Part shown: positions 11,117 to 21,231 of the stretch, piece by piece
Numbering within the stretch: position 1 is the first letter of the stretch
Layout of the letters: every line of letters starts with the position of its first letter
Assembly: GCF_023283895.1 (NCBI RefSeq)
Contig: NZ_JAKILB010000005.1
Span: 124,001 to 188,000 of the forward strand
Source: Shewanella pneumatophori
GTDB lineage: Bacteria > Pseudomonadota > Gammaproteobacteria > Enterobacterales > Shewanellaceae
Direction: 5' to 3'
Length of the DNA stretch: 64,000 nucleotides
Made by a program: the position numbers and the translations under genes
Notes under the pieces: model-generated
What the model saw: the letters and a program-made list of their open reading frames with translations, nothing else
Databases searched by the model: none
Told to the model about the DNA's origin: nothing

Positions 11117-11448
11117 AACATACTATTCCTTCAGTCTATGTGAGTAACACGGGGCTTATCGAGTGTTAGACAACAAGTATCCTTCTGATGTTGTTAGAAA
11201 AACGATTGCAGCACAAATTAAGGTTAGCTTATAAGTATCATTTACGCCGATTTTTATAGTGATTTTAACGGTGTTTTAGTTGATTAATGATTGTAAGTAA
11301 GCCGTTAGATTGACTGGAGAACGGTAGGAATAAGCTTTATAAAGCCTATGGTATGGCAATTAGAATTGGATGTTAGCTATTCGGATAAGCTTTCAGCTCA
11401 AATTAGGCGTAATAAGCGCTAAATTGGTATTTAAGCTGGATTTATTCG
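11117..11448. other. Intergenic region between the two EAL genes
   Basis: About 330 bp with no plausible gene. It contains the presumed promoter of the GGDEF-EAL gene. No strong terminator was seen for the response regulator gene that ends at 11449. Confidence 0.45.
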
Positions 11449-12663
11449 CTAATAGGGGCTTGCTAGCTGCTCTTTTATGACCTTGAGTTGCCAGTCGTTG
11501 TGCCACTGATTTAAGCGCTCTGCAGGCATAGGTGCTGCAATAAAGTAGCCCTGGGCTAAGTGACAATCAAGCTGCTGTAGGTGACGCCAAAGAGCTATGG
11601 TTTCAACGCCTTCAGCGACTGATTTAAGCTGTAAACGTTGACTGAGTAATAAACATGCTTCAACTATCGCGGCCGCAGTCTTGCTGCTTTCCATTGGTCT
11701 GATAAAGCTCATATCAATTTTCAATGAATCAAAAGGCAGCGTATCTAGCAGCGAGAGTGACGAGTAGCCAGTACCAAAATCATCAATCGATAGATTAAAA
11801 CCGTGCATAGCTAAACGAGAAGCCGATTCGAGGGCGCGCCCTGTATTTTCTAAGGCGTCCGACTCGGTAATTTCAAAGTAAACCTTTTGGCTTAAATTTG
11901 GGTGGCTTTCTGCAATATTAAGCAGTTTATCAACAAAATGGCTATGCATTAATGTTGTGGGAGTAATATTAACTGCTACAGGTCTGCCCAAGAATGCCGG
12001 TTGCTGGCTAAGAATGTATTCAATACTGAGCAGCGCAAGCTCGGCATCTTTTTGCATTTTGCTTAATAAAGGCAGAAAGCTTGCTGGTGGCAAAACGCCA
12101 AGCACAGGATGAATAAAGCGGATCAAAGCTTCGCAACTACGCCATTCGCCATTGTCGAGATCCACAAGTGGCTGAAAATAGGGTTTAATCCAGCCTTGAT
12201 CTAAAGCGTGAACCAGCTCTTTCTCAGTAAAATCTTTATTTTTAAGCGTATTATTAACAATAAATGCAGTGTTACTTTGCTGCTCTAGGTAGGCTAACTG
12301 TAGTAGCTCTTTGAGTACCGTAATTTTAACTGGCTTACTTATCGCACCTATAACTTTTAGATGATAGCTCAAACACATTTTTTGGACTGTATTCAGTACT
12401 ATGTGGTTACTGGCACTAGTAATAATAATTGAGCCGTTAAACGAGAGCTCACTTAGATAGCCAAGAAAAGTAATGCCGTCCATTTCAGGCATTTTTAAGT
12501 CGCAAAGCAATACGTCAGGCTTAAAGCTGGTCATCAGATCTAATGCTGCTCTACCCGAAGAGGCGGTTTTAATTTCGCTAATCACCGGTAGCTCAATGAG
12601 TGCGAGTTGCATCAGCATCGCTTCGCGTTGAAATTCATGATCTTCAATAACCAAAATTTTCAT
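11449..12663 (-). CDS. Response regulator with EAL phosphodiesterase domain (RocR/VieA-like)
   Basis: The 404 residues comprise a receiver domain (1-125) with acidic pocket ED at 7-8, phospho-acceptor Asp55 (LLCDLKMPEMDG) and Lys110, then an EAL domain (about 145-395). The EAL domain has the intact signature EAL at 178-180, the NITPT, EITESDALE and DDFGTGYSSL motifs, KIDMSF, AEGVET and the final LAQGYF, so c-di-GMP hydrolysis is expected. Its ATG overlaps the stop of the upstream hybrid kinase by 1 nt (TAATG), which implies translational coupling and makes that kinase the obvious partner. The pairing resembles Pseudomonas RocS1-RocR. No DNA-binding domain is present. Confidence 0.94.
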   Translation of the reverse strand: MKILVIEDHEFQREAMLMQLALIELPVISEIKTASSGRAALDLMTSFKPDVLLCDLKMPEMDGITFLGYLSELSFNGSIIITSASNHIVLNTVQKMCLSYHLKVIGAISKPVKITVLKELLQLAYLEQQSNTAFIVNNTLKNKDFTEKELVHALDQGWIKPYFQPLVDLDNGEWRSCEALIRFIHPVLGVLPPASFLPLLSKMQKDAELALLSIEYILSQQPAFLGRPVAVNITPTTLMHSHFVDKLLNIAESHPNLSQKVYFEITESDALENTGRALESASRLAMHGFNLSIDDFGTGYSSLSLLDTLPFDSLKIDMSFIRPMESSKTAAAIVEACLLLSQRLQLKSVAEGVETIALWRHLQQLDCHLAQGYFIAAPMPAERLNQWHNDWQLKVIKEQLASPY

Positions 12664-15600
12664 TACAATTGCTCCACGACTTCGGTTATTTGCTTCATTG
12701 TCAGCTCAAGTTTAGTCAATAGCAGCTGGCAATGGTTTAGATCATGGGCAACTGCAGTCGCTTCTAGCTCTTTGGCTAATTGTGCTAAAGCTTTTGATTC
12801 AATCACGCCTGCAGCGCCCTTGAATCTGTGAGCAATACTTCCGATTGCATCAAAATCAGCGTTAACGACAGCCTGTTGCAGTGAGGGTAAGTCTTGCTGA
12901 GAGGTGGCAAGAAACTTATTGAGCAGACTAATACAAATCGCCATATCCCCAAAGTTGCCGACGAGAGCATCAAGATCAATGACTGGCGTTAAAGTCTCTG
13001 CAACAGGTGTTGGCGTCAGCTCACTTAGCACGCCGTCAGCTTCTACCTGTAGTGCCTCTGGAGAAACGTTTTCAGCAGTTTCATCTGCGTAAGTCGCGGG
13101 CTCATCACTTAAATGGGTTTGTAGTACTTGACTCAGTTGGTTTAAGCTAATTGGTTTAATTAAATAATCATCGAAACCTAGGTGCTGACAGCGCTCTTTT
13201 TCGCTCGACATAGCATTAGCGGTAAGCGCAACGATTGGCAAACGTGCTAGTTGCAATGATCGCTCATTTTCACGAATAGCATTGACCAGCCCATAGCCGT
13301 CAAGCTCCGGCATATGGCAATCTGTTAGCAGTAAGTTGTACTTTTGCTGGTGGTAGGCTGTTAGTGCTTGCTGACCATCAGCAAAGATATCGCCAACATA
13401 GCCGAGTTTACTTAGCTGCATTCGAATAACATCTTGGTTTATCGGATGATCTTCTGCCACTAAAATGAGTTTATTTTGCTTAATAGCTTGCTCACGACTA
13501 AGACTTTGCTGTTTTGAAGCTTGTGTTGCAGCGTACTTACTTTCGAAATACTCTGGTTTAGTGATTAAATGCAGCAAGTGTTCTGGAATTAGAGGGTTGA
13601 CCGATAGTGCCCAGCCAAGTTTTGCAGGTGTTGGTGACAGCATACTTTGGGTTTTCAGAACAATAATCTGCACGCCAGCTAAGCTGTGTTTTAACCAGCT
13701 TGGGCTAATGCCTTGCTGCTCACACCACTGATTCTCAAGTATTAAAATATCGAGTTTATTGATGATAGCCCAAGAGGCAAGTGATACCTTATTGTCTAAC
13801 TCAGATAGGTCAAATGTACTGCAATGCCAGTTTTTCAGATAATCAGAGAGCAGATCGTAACTACTTGCATCACTGGCAATCACGCCGCAACGTTTTTGTA
13901 CACGTATCGGAACCTCTACTGCCACAAGAGGGACATTCAGATTGAATTTAAATGTACTACCTTGGCCGCGGCAGCTATTAACAGATATTTCTCCGCCCAT
14001 CAATTTGACTAACTGTTGGCAAATTGAGAGCCCTAAACCTGTACCACTAAAGCGTCGTTCACTGCTTAGGTCGACCTGTTCAAACGGTAAGAACAGTTTG
14101 TCTAAGTCGCCTTCTGAAATGCCCATACCGGTATCAGTAACAGCAAAGCTAATGGTTTGCTGCGTGTCTGTTGATGACAAGAGTTCTACAGACAACCAGA
14201 TCTCGCCTTCACAGGTAAATTTAGAGGCATTATTGAGTAAGTTATTAAGTACTTGCTTTAAGCGTAAGTCGTCAAGTTTTACCGAATAAGCTAAATCTGG
14301 ATCTAGCCATAACTTAAATTTAAGCCCTTTGCGCTCAACGTGCGCAATATGCGGCTGCACTAACTCACAGATAAATGTACTTAATTGGCAATCTGTTGGG
14401 CTAAGGCTAAGTTTACCCGCTTCGATTTTAGAGAAGTCGAGTACATCGTTAACTATGTTAAGCAGGTTATTGCCTGAGTGGGTAAGGTTTTTATGGATCC
14501 CGTATAGTTCTTTGCTGTTTAAATGAGGAGCCATCAGCTCTAAAAGGCTTAACACCCCGCTAATTGGAGTGCGGATCTCGTGACTCATCATGGCTAAAAA
14601 GCGCGATTTTGCTTCGGCTGCTGATTCTGCTTGTTGGCGAGCTTCATTTAGTTCAGCCTGTTTTTGCTTGATTAACGATATATCGACCAGAGTATAGGTC
14701 CAGTGACGGTTTTTACTAACTAAGGTGCAGACACCGGTCACTTGGAACCAAGATGATTGGCCGTTAATATTTAATTTCAACGTGGTATAAAGTGAATCGG
14801 AAAAGCGCGATTCATTAATGTCGTTTAAGAAATCATGCTCTTCTGCATGCTCACTTAAAAACTGCATTAATAAGTGCGGGGTTTTATAAAGTTGCTCTGG
14901 GGTAATACCTAGGTATTTTTCGATATTACCGCTGACATAGCTCCAGGAAATATCATCAATGTCATCGCCATAGCGAACTAACTGCGCAACAATACCGCCA
15001 AAGTTACTGTTAACTAATCTAAGCTCTTTTTCGACACTATGTCTTTGAGCTATTTCAGCTTTTAGCTTTCTATTTGAGTAAACAAAAACCAGCAAGCTTG
15101 CACAAATGCCAGCTAACACTAACAGCATCCAACTAGGTATTTTGGTAAATGAGAACTCACTATTAATCTTTACGTCGTTCCACTTATGATTAATTGTTTC
15201 TAACTCTTCCTCGGAAATAGAAGTGCGTGCTTTATTCAGAATTGATAGTAAAATCGGCGCGCTTTTATTTACGCCAAAGCTGACTGCGCGAGTATGTTTA
15301 CCAATAGGGTCATGGATCACCTTAAGTTGACCAAAGTATCTTGGGCCAATAAGGCTGTTAGCTTTAGATAAAGGTAAAATGGCAACATTAACTTTGTTGT
15401 CAAGAACTGCGTTCAACATGTGTTTAGTAGAACTAAAACCATGCACTTGGGCACTAGGAAAATGTGGTTCGATGTTGTTTAGTTTTTGGTGGCCATTAAG
15501 TACCCCCAGTGTGCTGGTTTTGCTTAAATTCAGTGTATTTGATTTTTCCGAGGCTACAGCGATCCATGGATCTCGCATATACGCAGAAGTACAGCTGATA

Positions 15601-16655
15601 TAAGGAATATCCTGCTCTTTACAGGTGTAAGCAAGTATAAGATCAAATTCCCCCTCTACTAATTCTGATTCAATGTTATTACCTGAATAGGCCGTTGGCT
15701 CAATATTCAGGTTGAGCTTTTTTGCCATCATTTTCAAAATGTCAGCACTCATACCATCCATATCGCCATCCTCATTAGTAAAGGCAAATGGATGATTGTT
15801 TGAGGAGTAAAGCACCTTTATGTTGCGCTTGTCGCGAATGGCATTGATCTCATCATCAGTAAGGTTTAGCTCGTGTTGTTGGTAGATATATCGGCTTTGA
15901 GACTTGGTCAACCAAACTTCGTATAGCTCGTTGAATGTCTTATTGGAGATCAACTTAAGACCAATGTTTAACTCATCGATTAGTTTTTGATTTTTATATA
16001 GGCCCGCAAAATGCAAATGATCAAACGGCATATCTTGCAATAGACTGATATTAAGCTCATCTGGTGCATTTTGATGTGTGTACAGATGGTCTAAGGTAAT
16101 TGCATTGCCGACATAAGCATCAACGTAGCCTTTTACCACCGCAGAATATGCGTCTTCGCTGCCGGGGTAGTTACTTAACTCTATTTGGCTGCCTGTTGCA
16201 CGCAGCAATACTTCATTGATTGCAAAGCCTGCTTCGGTTGCAATATGTTGCTCTTTTAATTCAAGCAGACTATTGATATTAGGCTCATGGGTAATCACCG
16301 CATTAGGGACTAACATGATAGGGGCGCTGAAGCTTAACCATGTCACCCTTTCTGGGGTTTTAGAGGCACCCATAATGATATCGACTTCACCATGACGTAG
16401 TGCTTGATTAACTTCTGCGTAGCTAGGGTAGGTTAGCACTTCAATTTGATAGCCACTATTTTTGGCAATTTCTTGAAATATTGCTGGTAATAAACCTATG
16501 ACCTTTTTGTCTTTACTTACATAGGTAAAAGGTTGCCAATCAAATGCAGGATAGCCCACTTTAATAATATGTTCTGAACCTTGGTCTTCAGTTTCTTGAG
16601 CAAAAACATTGAACGAGGCCAAAAGGAAAAAAAGTATGAGTAATGCCCGATGCAT
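12663..16655 (-). CDS. BvgS-type hybrid sensor histidine kinase, two periplasmic SBP domains
   Basis: Inner-membrane phosphorelay sensor of 1330 residues. A signal peptide (1-19) is followed by two tandem solute-binding-protein family 3 (Venus-flytrap) domains (about 28-255 and 270-490), a membrane helix (about 511-530), a PAS domain (about 545-665), a HisKA domain with MMSHEIRTP (His near 692), an ATPase domain (NLLNNASKFT, DTGMGIS, FSGTGLGLSI), a degenerate receiver-like stretch (~930-1050), a receiver with Asp near 1111 (LLLTDCHMPELDG) and a C-terminal Hpt domain with IAHRFKGAAG (His near 1275). This is the BvgS/EvgS layout. It is coupled to the REC-EAL gene downstream, so the output is probably c-di-GMP breakdown. 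The ligand is unknown. Confidence 0.95.
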   Translation of the reverse strand: MHRALLILFFLLASFNVFAQETEDQGSEHIIKVGYPAFDWQPFTYVSKDKKVIGLLPAIFQEIAKNSGYQIEVLTYPSYAEVNQALRHGEVDIIMGASKTPERVTWLSFSAPIMLVPNAVITHEPNINSLLELKEQHIATEAGFAINEVLLRATGSQIELSNYPGSEDAYSAVVKGYVDAYVGNAITLDHLYTHQNAPDELNISLLQDMPFDHLHFAGLYKNQKLIDELNIGLKLISNKTFNELYEVWLTKSQSRYIYQQHELNLTDDEINAIRDKRNIKVLYSSNNHPFAFTNEDGDMDGMSADILKMMAKKLNLNIEPTAYSGNNIESELVEGEFDLILAYTCKEQDIPYISCTSAYMRDPWIAVASEKSNTLNLSKTSTLGVLNGHQKLNNIEPHFPSAQVHGFSSTKHMLNAVLDNKVNVAILPLSKANSLIGPRYFGQLKVIHDPIGKHTRAVSFGVNKSAPILLSILNKARTSISEEELETINHKWNDVKINSEFSFTKIPSWMLLVLAGICASLLVFVYSNRKLKAEIAQRHSVEKELRLVNSNFGGIVAQLVRYGDDIDDISWSYVSGNIEKYLGITPEQLYKTPHLLMQFLSEHAEEHDFLNDINESRFSDSLYTTLKLNINGQSSWFQVTGVCTLVSKNRHWTYTLVDISLIKQKQAELNEARQQAESAAEAKSRFLAMMSHEIRTPISGVLSLLELMAPHLNSKELYGIHKNLTHSGNNLLNIVNDVLDFSKIEAGKLSLSPTDCQLSTFICELVQPHIAHVERKGLKFKLWLDPDLAYSVKLDDLRLKQVLNNLLNNASKFTCEGEIWLSVELLSSTDTQQTISFAVTDTGMGISEGDLDKLFLPFEQVDLSSERRFSGTGLGLSICQQLVKLMGGEISVNSCRGQGSTFKFNLNVPLVAVEVPIRVQKRCGVIASDASSYDLLSDYLKNWHCSTFDLSELDNKVSLASWAIINKLDILILENQWCEQQGISPSWLKHSLAGVQIIVLKTQSMLSPTPAKLGWALSVNPLIPEHLLHLITKPEYFESKYAATQASKQQSLSREQAIKQNKLILVAEDHPINQDVIRMQLSKLGYVGDIFADGQQALTAYHQQKYNLLLTDCHMPELDGYGLVNAIRENERSLQLARLPIVALTANAMSSEKERCQHLGFDDYLIKPISLNQLSQVLQTHLSDEPATYADETAENVSPEALQVEADGVLSELTPTPVAETLTPVIDLDALVGNFGDMAICISLLNKFLATSQQDLPSLQQAVVNADFDAIGSIAHRFKGAAGVIESKALAQLAKELEATAVAHDLNHCQLLLTKLELTMKQITEVVEQL

Positions 16656-17109
16656 TTTGTCACCTTAAATGGAGTTACAGCTATGAAGTAAATTGGTTTG
16701 GTGCACTGAGCTGCGTGTATTGATGGTGATGAGTGCTCATCAAGATCGTTGGAATTTTGCGGCTGGTGTCGGTATCTTTTTATACTGGGTAAGAATAATA
16801 GAAGTTAGTGTAATTAGTCTAAACAGTAAAAATTGTGCGTATTGTAAAGGTTAAATTTTTACTGTCGATATTAAGCGACAAATATATTGCCAGTTAGATC
16901 GCAAATCTGAAGTTTTTTTCAGCAATCTGGATGTGTATTAGCTAGCGGCTCTATTTAAATAAGCTAAAAAAGAGTATCTGACTAAAAAAGTATTCAAGCG
17001 TAGCGTAATACAGTGAAATCCCATAAAGGCGAGCTATCAAAAAGGTACAAAAAAGGCCAAACCTATAAAGGTTTGGCCTAATATCAATGACTCAGTAGAT
17101 GGCTAAAGC
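16656..17109. other. Intergenic region between hybrid kinase and pepA
   Basis: About 450 bp with no ORF of note. The part nearest the kinase start should hold its promoter and the part nearest pepA holds the pepA terminator hairpin. Otherwise AT-rich with nothing recognised. Confidence 0.5.
17053..17079 (-). terminator. pepA rho-independent terminator
   Basis: Stem AGGCCAAACC / GGTTTGGCCT, 31 nt past the pepA stop on the minus strand, followed on that strand by a run of T (TTTTTTG). Confidence 0.85.
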
Positions 17110-18618
17110 CTATTCACCTTGTTCAACACCTGCGCGGTTAATTAGGAACTGAGTTAGCAAAGGTACTGGACGACCAGTTGAGCCCTTGTTTGCACCGCTG
17201 TTCCAAGCTGTACCTGCCACATCTAAATGTGCCCAATTGTACTTTTTAGCGAAGCGCGAAAGGAAGCATGCTGCAGTAATTGAACCCGCAGCACGGCCGC
17301 CTAGGTTGGTCATATCTGCGAATGGGCTTTCCAAATGCTCTTGGTATTCATCCCATAAAGGCATGCGCCAAGCGCGGTCACCACTTTGCTCACCCGCATT
17401 TAATAGCTCGTGTGCAAGCGGATTGTGGCCAGAGAATAGTCCTGATGCATGTTTGCCTAGAGCAATAACACAAGCACCGGTTAAGGTCGCTGTATCTACA
17501 ACTAACTCTGGGTCAAAGCGTTCTACGTAGGTTAACACGTCACACAATACTAGACGGCCTTCGGCATCAGTATTAAGCACTTCTACAGTTTGACCTGACA
17601 TAGTCGTTAGGATGTCGCCCGGGCGATATGCATTACTAGATGGCATGTTTTCACAGCCAGCCAAAATACCAATAACGTTGATTGGTAGTTGCATTTCACA
17701 CAAGGCTTTCATTGCGCCGATAACGCCTGCAGCACCGCCCATGTCATACTTCATTTCATCCATGGCTTCGCCAGGCTTTAGTGAAATACCACCAGAGTCG
17801 AATGTTAGGCCTTTACCAATAAGCACAATAGGCTTTTCAGTATTATCAATTGCACCCTTGTATTCCATAATGGTCATTACTGACTCATTGTGGCTACCAC
17901 GGCCAACCGCAAGGTAAGAGTTCATCCCTAAGGCTTCCATTTGCTCTTCGCCAACAGTTGTTACCGTGAGGTTTTCGGTATTTTCAGCGATTTGACGAGC
18001 TTGAGAAGCAAGGTAAGCAGGATTACAGATATTTGGTGGCATATTGGCCACGTCACGACACAGATGCATGCCCGAAGATACGGCCATACCGTGCTCAATT
18101 GCACGTTCGCCAACAGTGAGTTCGCGGCGTGTTGGTACATTAAATACCAGTTTGCGTAATGGACGACGAGTTTCGCCTTTACGAGTTTTTAGCGCATCGA
18201 AGCTGTATAGGCTGTTTTGCGTAGTTTCAACCGCTTCACGAACTTTCCAGTATGTGTCGCGACCTTTAACATGTAACTCGGTAAGGAAACAAACAGCTTC
18301 CATTGAACCGGTTTCATTAAGGGTGTTGATTGTTTTAGTGATGATTTGCTTGTATTGACGTTCATCAAGTTCACGCTCTTTACCACAACCGACCAGCAAT
18401 ACTCGCTCGCTAAGTACATTCGGTACATGGTGTAACAACAACATTTGTCCTGGCTTTCCTTCCAAATCACCACGACGAAGTAAATTGCTGATATAGCCTT
18501 CACTGATTTTGTCTAGCTGTTCGGCGATACCAGACAAGCGTCTTGGTTCGTATACACCTACAACGATACAAGCTGAGCGTTGTTTTTCTGGACTACCGCT
18601 CTTTACGCTAAACTCCAT
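17110..18618 (-). CDS. pepA: Leucyl aminopeptidase (cytosol aminopeptidase, M17)
   Basis: Two-zinc hexameric aminopeptidase that releases N-terminal Leu and other residues. In E. coli it also binds DNA as a repressor and Xer accessory protein. The 502 residues match the family. The catalytic C-terminal domain has [15 protein letters not shown], the signature NTDAEGRL, and [13 protein letters not shown] near the end. The N-terminal half is the regulatory macro-like domain. It is divergent from lptF, the common arrangement. Unlike E. coli it is not followed by holC; about 11 kb of signalling genes lie between. Confidence 0.98.
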   Translation of the reverse strand: MEFSVKSGSPEKQRSACIVVGVYEPRRLSGIAEQLDKISEGYISNLLRRGDLEGKPGQMLLLHHVPNVLSERVLLVGCGKERELDERQYKQIITKTINTLNETGSMEAVCFLTELHVKGRDTYWKVREAVETTQNSLYSFDALKTRKGETRRPLRKLVFNVPTRRELTVGERAIEHGMAVSSGMHLCRDVANMPPNICNPAYLASQARQIAENTENLTVTTVGEEQMEALGMNSYLAVGRGSHNESVMTIMEYKGAIDNTEKPIVLIGKGLTFDSGGISLKPGEAMDEMKYDMGGAAGVIGAMKALCEMQLPINVIGILAGCENMPSSNAYRPGDILTTMSGQTVEVLNTDAEGRLVLCDVLTYVERFDPELVVDTATLTGACVIALGKHASGLFSGHNPLAHELLNAGEQSGDRAWRMPLWDEYQEHLESPFADMTNLGGRAAGSITAACFLSRFAKKYNWAHLDVAGTAWNSGANKGSTGRPVPLLTQFLINRAGVEQGE

Positions 18619-18773
18619 GAGCTCTCCTAGATTCTTAAAGACAAATTTTATTATTTATTAGATAATGTCTGCTTGTGCCCAAAAAGGGCTTGAATATGGC
18701 GCACCCTATAATATTCTTTTCAGGTGTTTTCCCTGGCCATGTTATGTAATTGTTGGTTACAAAACTACTAAAA

Positions 18774-18786
18774 GTAGACAGTCTAC
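18774..18786. promoter_or_regulatory. Palindrome in the pepA-lptF divergent promoter region
   Basis: GTAGAC-A-GTCTAC, a 13-bp perfect inverted repeat about 55 bp upstream of lptF, in the 223-bp region between the divergent genes. It could be an operator, but the size is small and no regulator is identified. Confidence 0.25.
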
Positions 18787-18841
18787 ATGAAAGTTGTATT
18801 GATACCAGCATAAATGAACGTTTGGAGACCGGATCCTCACT

Positions 18842-19957
18842 GTGATTGTATTTAGATACCTGATTCGAGAAGTTTTAAAAGCACAAATAGCAGTACTTTT
18901 AGTCCTGTTAGCTATTTTTATTAGCCAACACTTTGTGCGTGTGCTTGCTGATGCCTCTGATGGCGAATTTCCAGCCTCTCTTGTTATGACCTTGCTCGGT
19001 CTTAACATGCCATTTCTTACCGTCTTGGTTTTACCATTAAGTCTATTTTTAGGCATTTTGCTGGCCCATGGGCGTATGTATGCTGAAAATGAGATGGTTA
19101 TTTTTCATGGTGTTGGTATTAGTGAATGGTATATCACTCGAGTAACTCTGTTACTTGCGATTACTAATATGCTATTTACTGGCTTCCTGTCAGTGTATGT
19201 TGCGCCTTGGGCTGAAGAACAGCAAAACCAAGTACTCGAAAGTGCAAAGTCTGAAGCGGGTCTTGCTGCATTAACTCAAGGGCGTTTCCAAACTAGCCCC
19301 AATGGTAGAGCGGTACTTTTTGTTGAGCGTATTGATCGTGATAACAAGCTTGATAAGGTATTTGTTGCCCAGTTACCCGATCCTAACGATGAAACCGGTG
19401 TTGCAAACGTAGTGGTTGCGCGCTCAGGAAAAGTAGTTGAAGACGGCACAGGTGGTCAACGCTTGCAGCTTGAAGATGGGGTGCAGTATCAAGGTAACCC
19501 GAAGCGAGTTGACTACCAAGTGGTTGAGTTTGGTGGCTACCAAATGCAGATTAAAGAGCAAGCTGTTGATGAGCGTCGCCGTAAGTTATCAGCCATGCCT
19601 ATTGATGAGTTAATGAAAATTGATAGTCCTGAAGCTACAGCAGAGTTTCATTGGCGCTTGGCAATCCCGCTCGCGATTCCTTTGATGACCTTAATCGCAG
19701 TGCCTATGGCGCGAGTGAATAACCGTCAAGGTAAGTTTGCTAAAATGTTCCCTGCGATTTTGTTATACCTTGGCTACTTTGGTTTGATGGTGGCTGGGCG
19801 TAAGTCACTAGAAGATGGGGTTATTCCACAGTATTTAGGTATGTGGTGGATCCATGCCTCCGCCTTAATGATAGGGATATTGCTCTTGGGTAAAGAGCGT
19901 CCAATCGGTGCTAAGGTTTCTGGCCTGTTCAAGCGTAAAAAGGCGGCTAAAGCATGA
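18842..19957 (+). CDS. lptF: LPS export ABC transporter permease LptF
   Basis: One of two inner-membrane permeases of the LptB2FG complex that extracts lipopolysaccharide from the membrane for transport to the cell surface. The 371 residues contain three N-terminal membrane helices (about 13-35, 55-80, 100-125), a periplasmic beta-jellyroll domain (about 130-265) and three C-terminal helices. The N-terminal IFRYLIRE-type motif (VFRYLIRE here) is typical. Start is GTG at 18842. It overlaps lptG by 4 nt (ATGA), implying coupled translation. Confidence 0.97.
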   Translation: MIVFRYLIREVLKAQIAVLLVLLAIFISQHFVRVLADASDGEFPASLVMTLLGLNMPFLTVLVLPLSLFLGILLAHGRMYAENEMVIFHGVGISEWYITRVTLLLAITNMLFTGFLSVYVAPWAEEQQNQVLESAKSEAGLAALTQGRFQTSPNGRAVLFVERIDRDNKLDKVFVAQLPDPNDETGVANVVVARSGKVVEDGTGGQRLQLEDGVQYQGNPKRVDYQVVEFGGYQMQIKEQAVDERRRKLSAMPIDELMKIDSPEATAEFHWRLAIPLAIPLMTLIAVPMARVNNRQGKFAKMFPAILLYLGYFGLMVAGRKSLEDGVIPQYLGMWWIHASALMIGILLLGKERPIGAKVSGLFKRKKAAKA

Positions 19958-21012
19958 GAATTTTAGACCTATATATTGCTCGAGTGTTGATTAGTACATC
20001 GTCTTTAGCGTTGCTAATTTTGACTGGATTATCTGGCATTATTAAGTGGGTGGATCAATTACGTGTTGTAGGCCGTGGTACCTATACTATGATGGATGCG
20101 GCTGTTTACGTGTTATTTTTGATCCCGCGCGATATTGAACTGTTCTTTCCTATGGCGGTGCTGCTTGGTGCGCTAGTGGGGATGGGCATGTTGGCATCAA
20201 ATTCTGAGCTGGTAGTGATGCAGTCTTCTGGATTATCACGCTTACAGATCACCATGTCTGCGATGAAAACCGCCATTCCATTGATGATTTTGGTGATGAT
20301 GCTAACCGAGTGGGTAGCACCTGTTGCCGAACTTCGTGCTAAAGAAATTAAACGAACCAATGTATCTGGTGGCAGTTTAATTGATTCTAGCCGTGGTATT
20401 TGGGCTAAAGATGGCGCGCTGTTCGTCAATATTGGCGGCGCTGCAGATATTAACAATTTGCGTGATATCACTTTATATGAGTTTGATGATACAACGAATT
20501 TAACCAGTACTGTGCATGCCGATTCAGCTGAATTTAAAGATGAATATTGGCTATTAAAAGATGTGCGTCGAACCACCCTTAAAAATGAGCAGGTGGTATT
20601 AGTTAATCTTGATGAAGATAAATGGATCTCCTCGCTTACGCCTGAAAAGCTCAGTGTAGTATCGGTAAAACCAGAGGCACTTTCGATAGAAGGGCTGCTG
20701 GATTATCTCGACTATTTAGAAAGTAATAACCAAGCCTCTGAGCGCTATGAGTTGGCATTATGGCGTAAGCTAATGCAGCCGGTTACGGTGGCGGTAATGA
20801 TGCTGGTGGCACTGTCATTTGTATTTGGTCCGCTTAGAACAGTCACCATGGGCGCACGAGTGTTGCTGGGGGTTGTGGCTGGATTTAGCTTCTATATTTG
20901 TAGTGAAATATTTGGACCTCTGAGTATCGTATATGGCTTACCAGCCTTTATTAGTGCGGGGATGCCAGCATTGATATTTAGTATCGGTGCGCTGTACTTT
21001 ATTCGTAAGTAG
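19954..21012 (+). CDS. lptG: LPS export ABC transporter permease LptG
   Basis: Partner permease of LptF in LptB2FG. The 352 residues have the same six-helix plus periplasmic jellyroll layout, beginning MRILDLYIARVL. Conserved segments include FPMAVLLGALVGMG after helix 2, ELVVMQSSGLS, and the ALWRKLMQPVT coupling region before the last helices. It is followed by a strong terminator, so lptFG is a two-gene operon. Confidence 0.97.
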   Translation: MRILDLYIARVLISTSSLALLILTGLSGIIKWVDQLRVVGRGTYTMMDAAVYVLFLIPRDIELFFPMAVLLGALVGMGMLASNSELVVMQSSGLSRLQITMSAMKTAIPLMILVMMLTEWVAPVAELRAKEIKRTNVSGGSLIDSSRGIWAKDGALFVNIGGAADINNLRDITLYEFDDTTNLTSTVHADSAEFKDEYWLLKDVRRTTLKNEQVVLVNLDEDKWISSLTPEKLSVVSVKPEALSIEGLLDYLDYLESNNQASERYELALWRKLMQPVTVAVMMLVALSFVFGPLRTVTMGARVLLGVVAGFSFYICSEIFGPLSIVYGLPAFISAGMPALIFSIGALYFIRK

Positions 21013-21076
21013 CAATGTTTAAGCAATTGCCTAAGTACTAGTCTTAAGTAATAGCAATTAAAAAAATTGAATAATA

Positions 21077-21112
21077 AAAAAGCCAATAAACATAAGTTTA
21101 TTGGCTTTTTTA
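21077..21112 (+). terminator. lptFG terminator
   Basis: Stem AAAAAGCCAATAAAC / GTTTATTGGCTTTTTT with a 4-nt loop and T-run on the plus strand, 65 nt beyond the lptG stop. The A-run also allows use from the minus strand. Confidence 0.9.
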
Positions 21113-21231
21113 TTGGAAGGCATTAGCCCAAATGAGCTAGCATACAGTTTTATAATAATTGGTATTACACAGCTTAGGTTACCCTAGGTTGATACGGTGT
21201 TACTCAATAATAGCGTTATTCAATAACAGTG

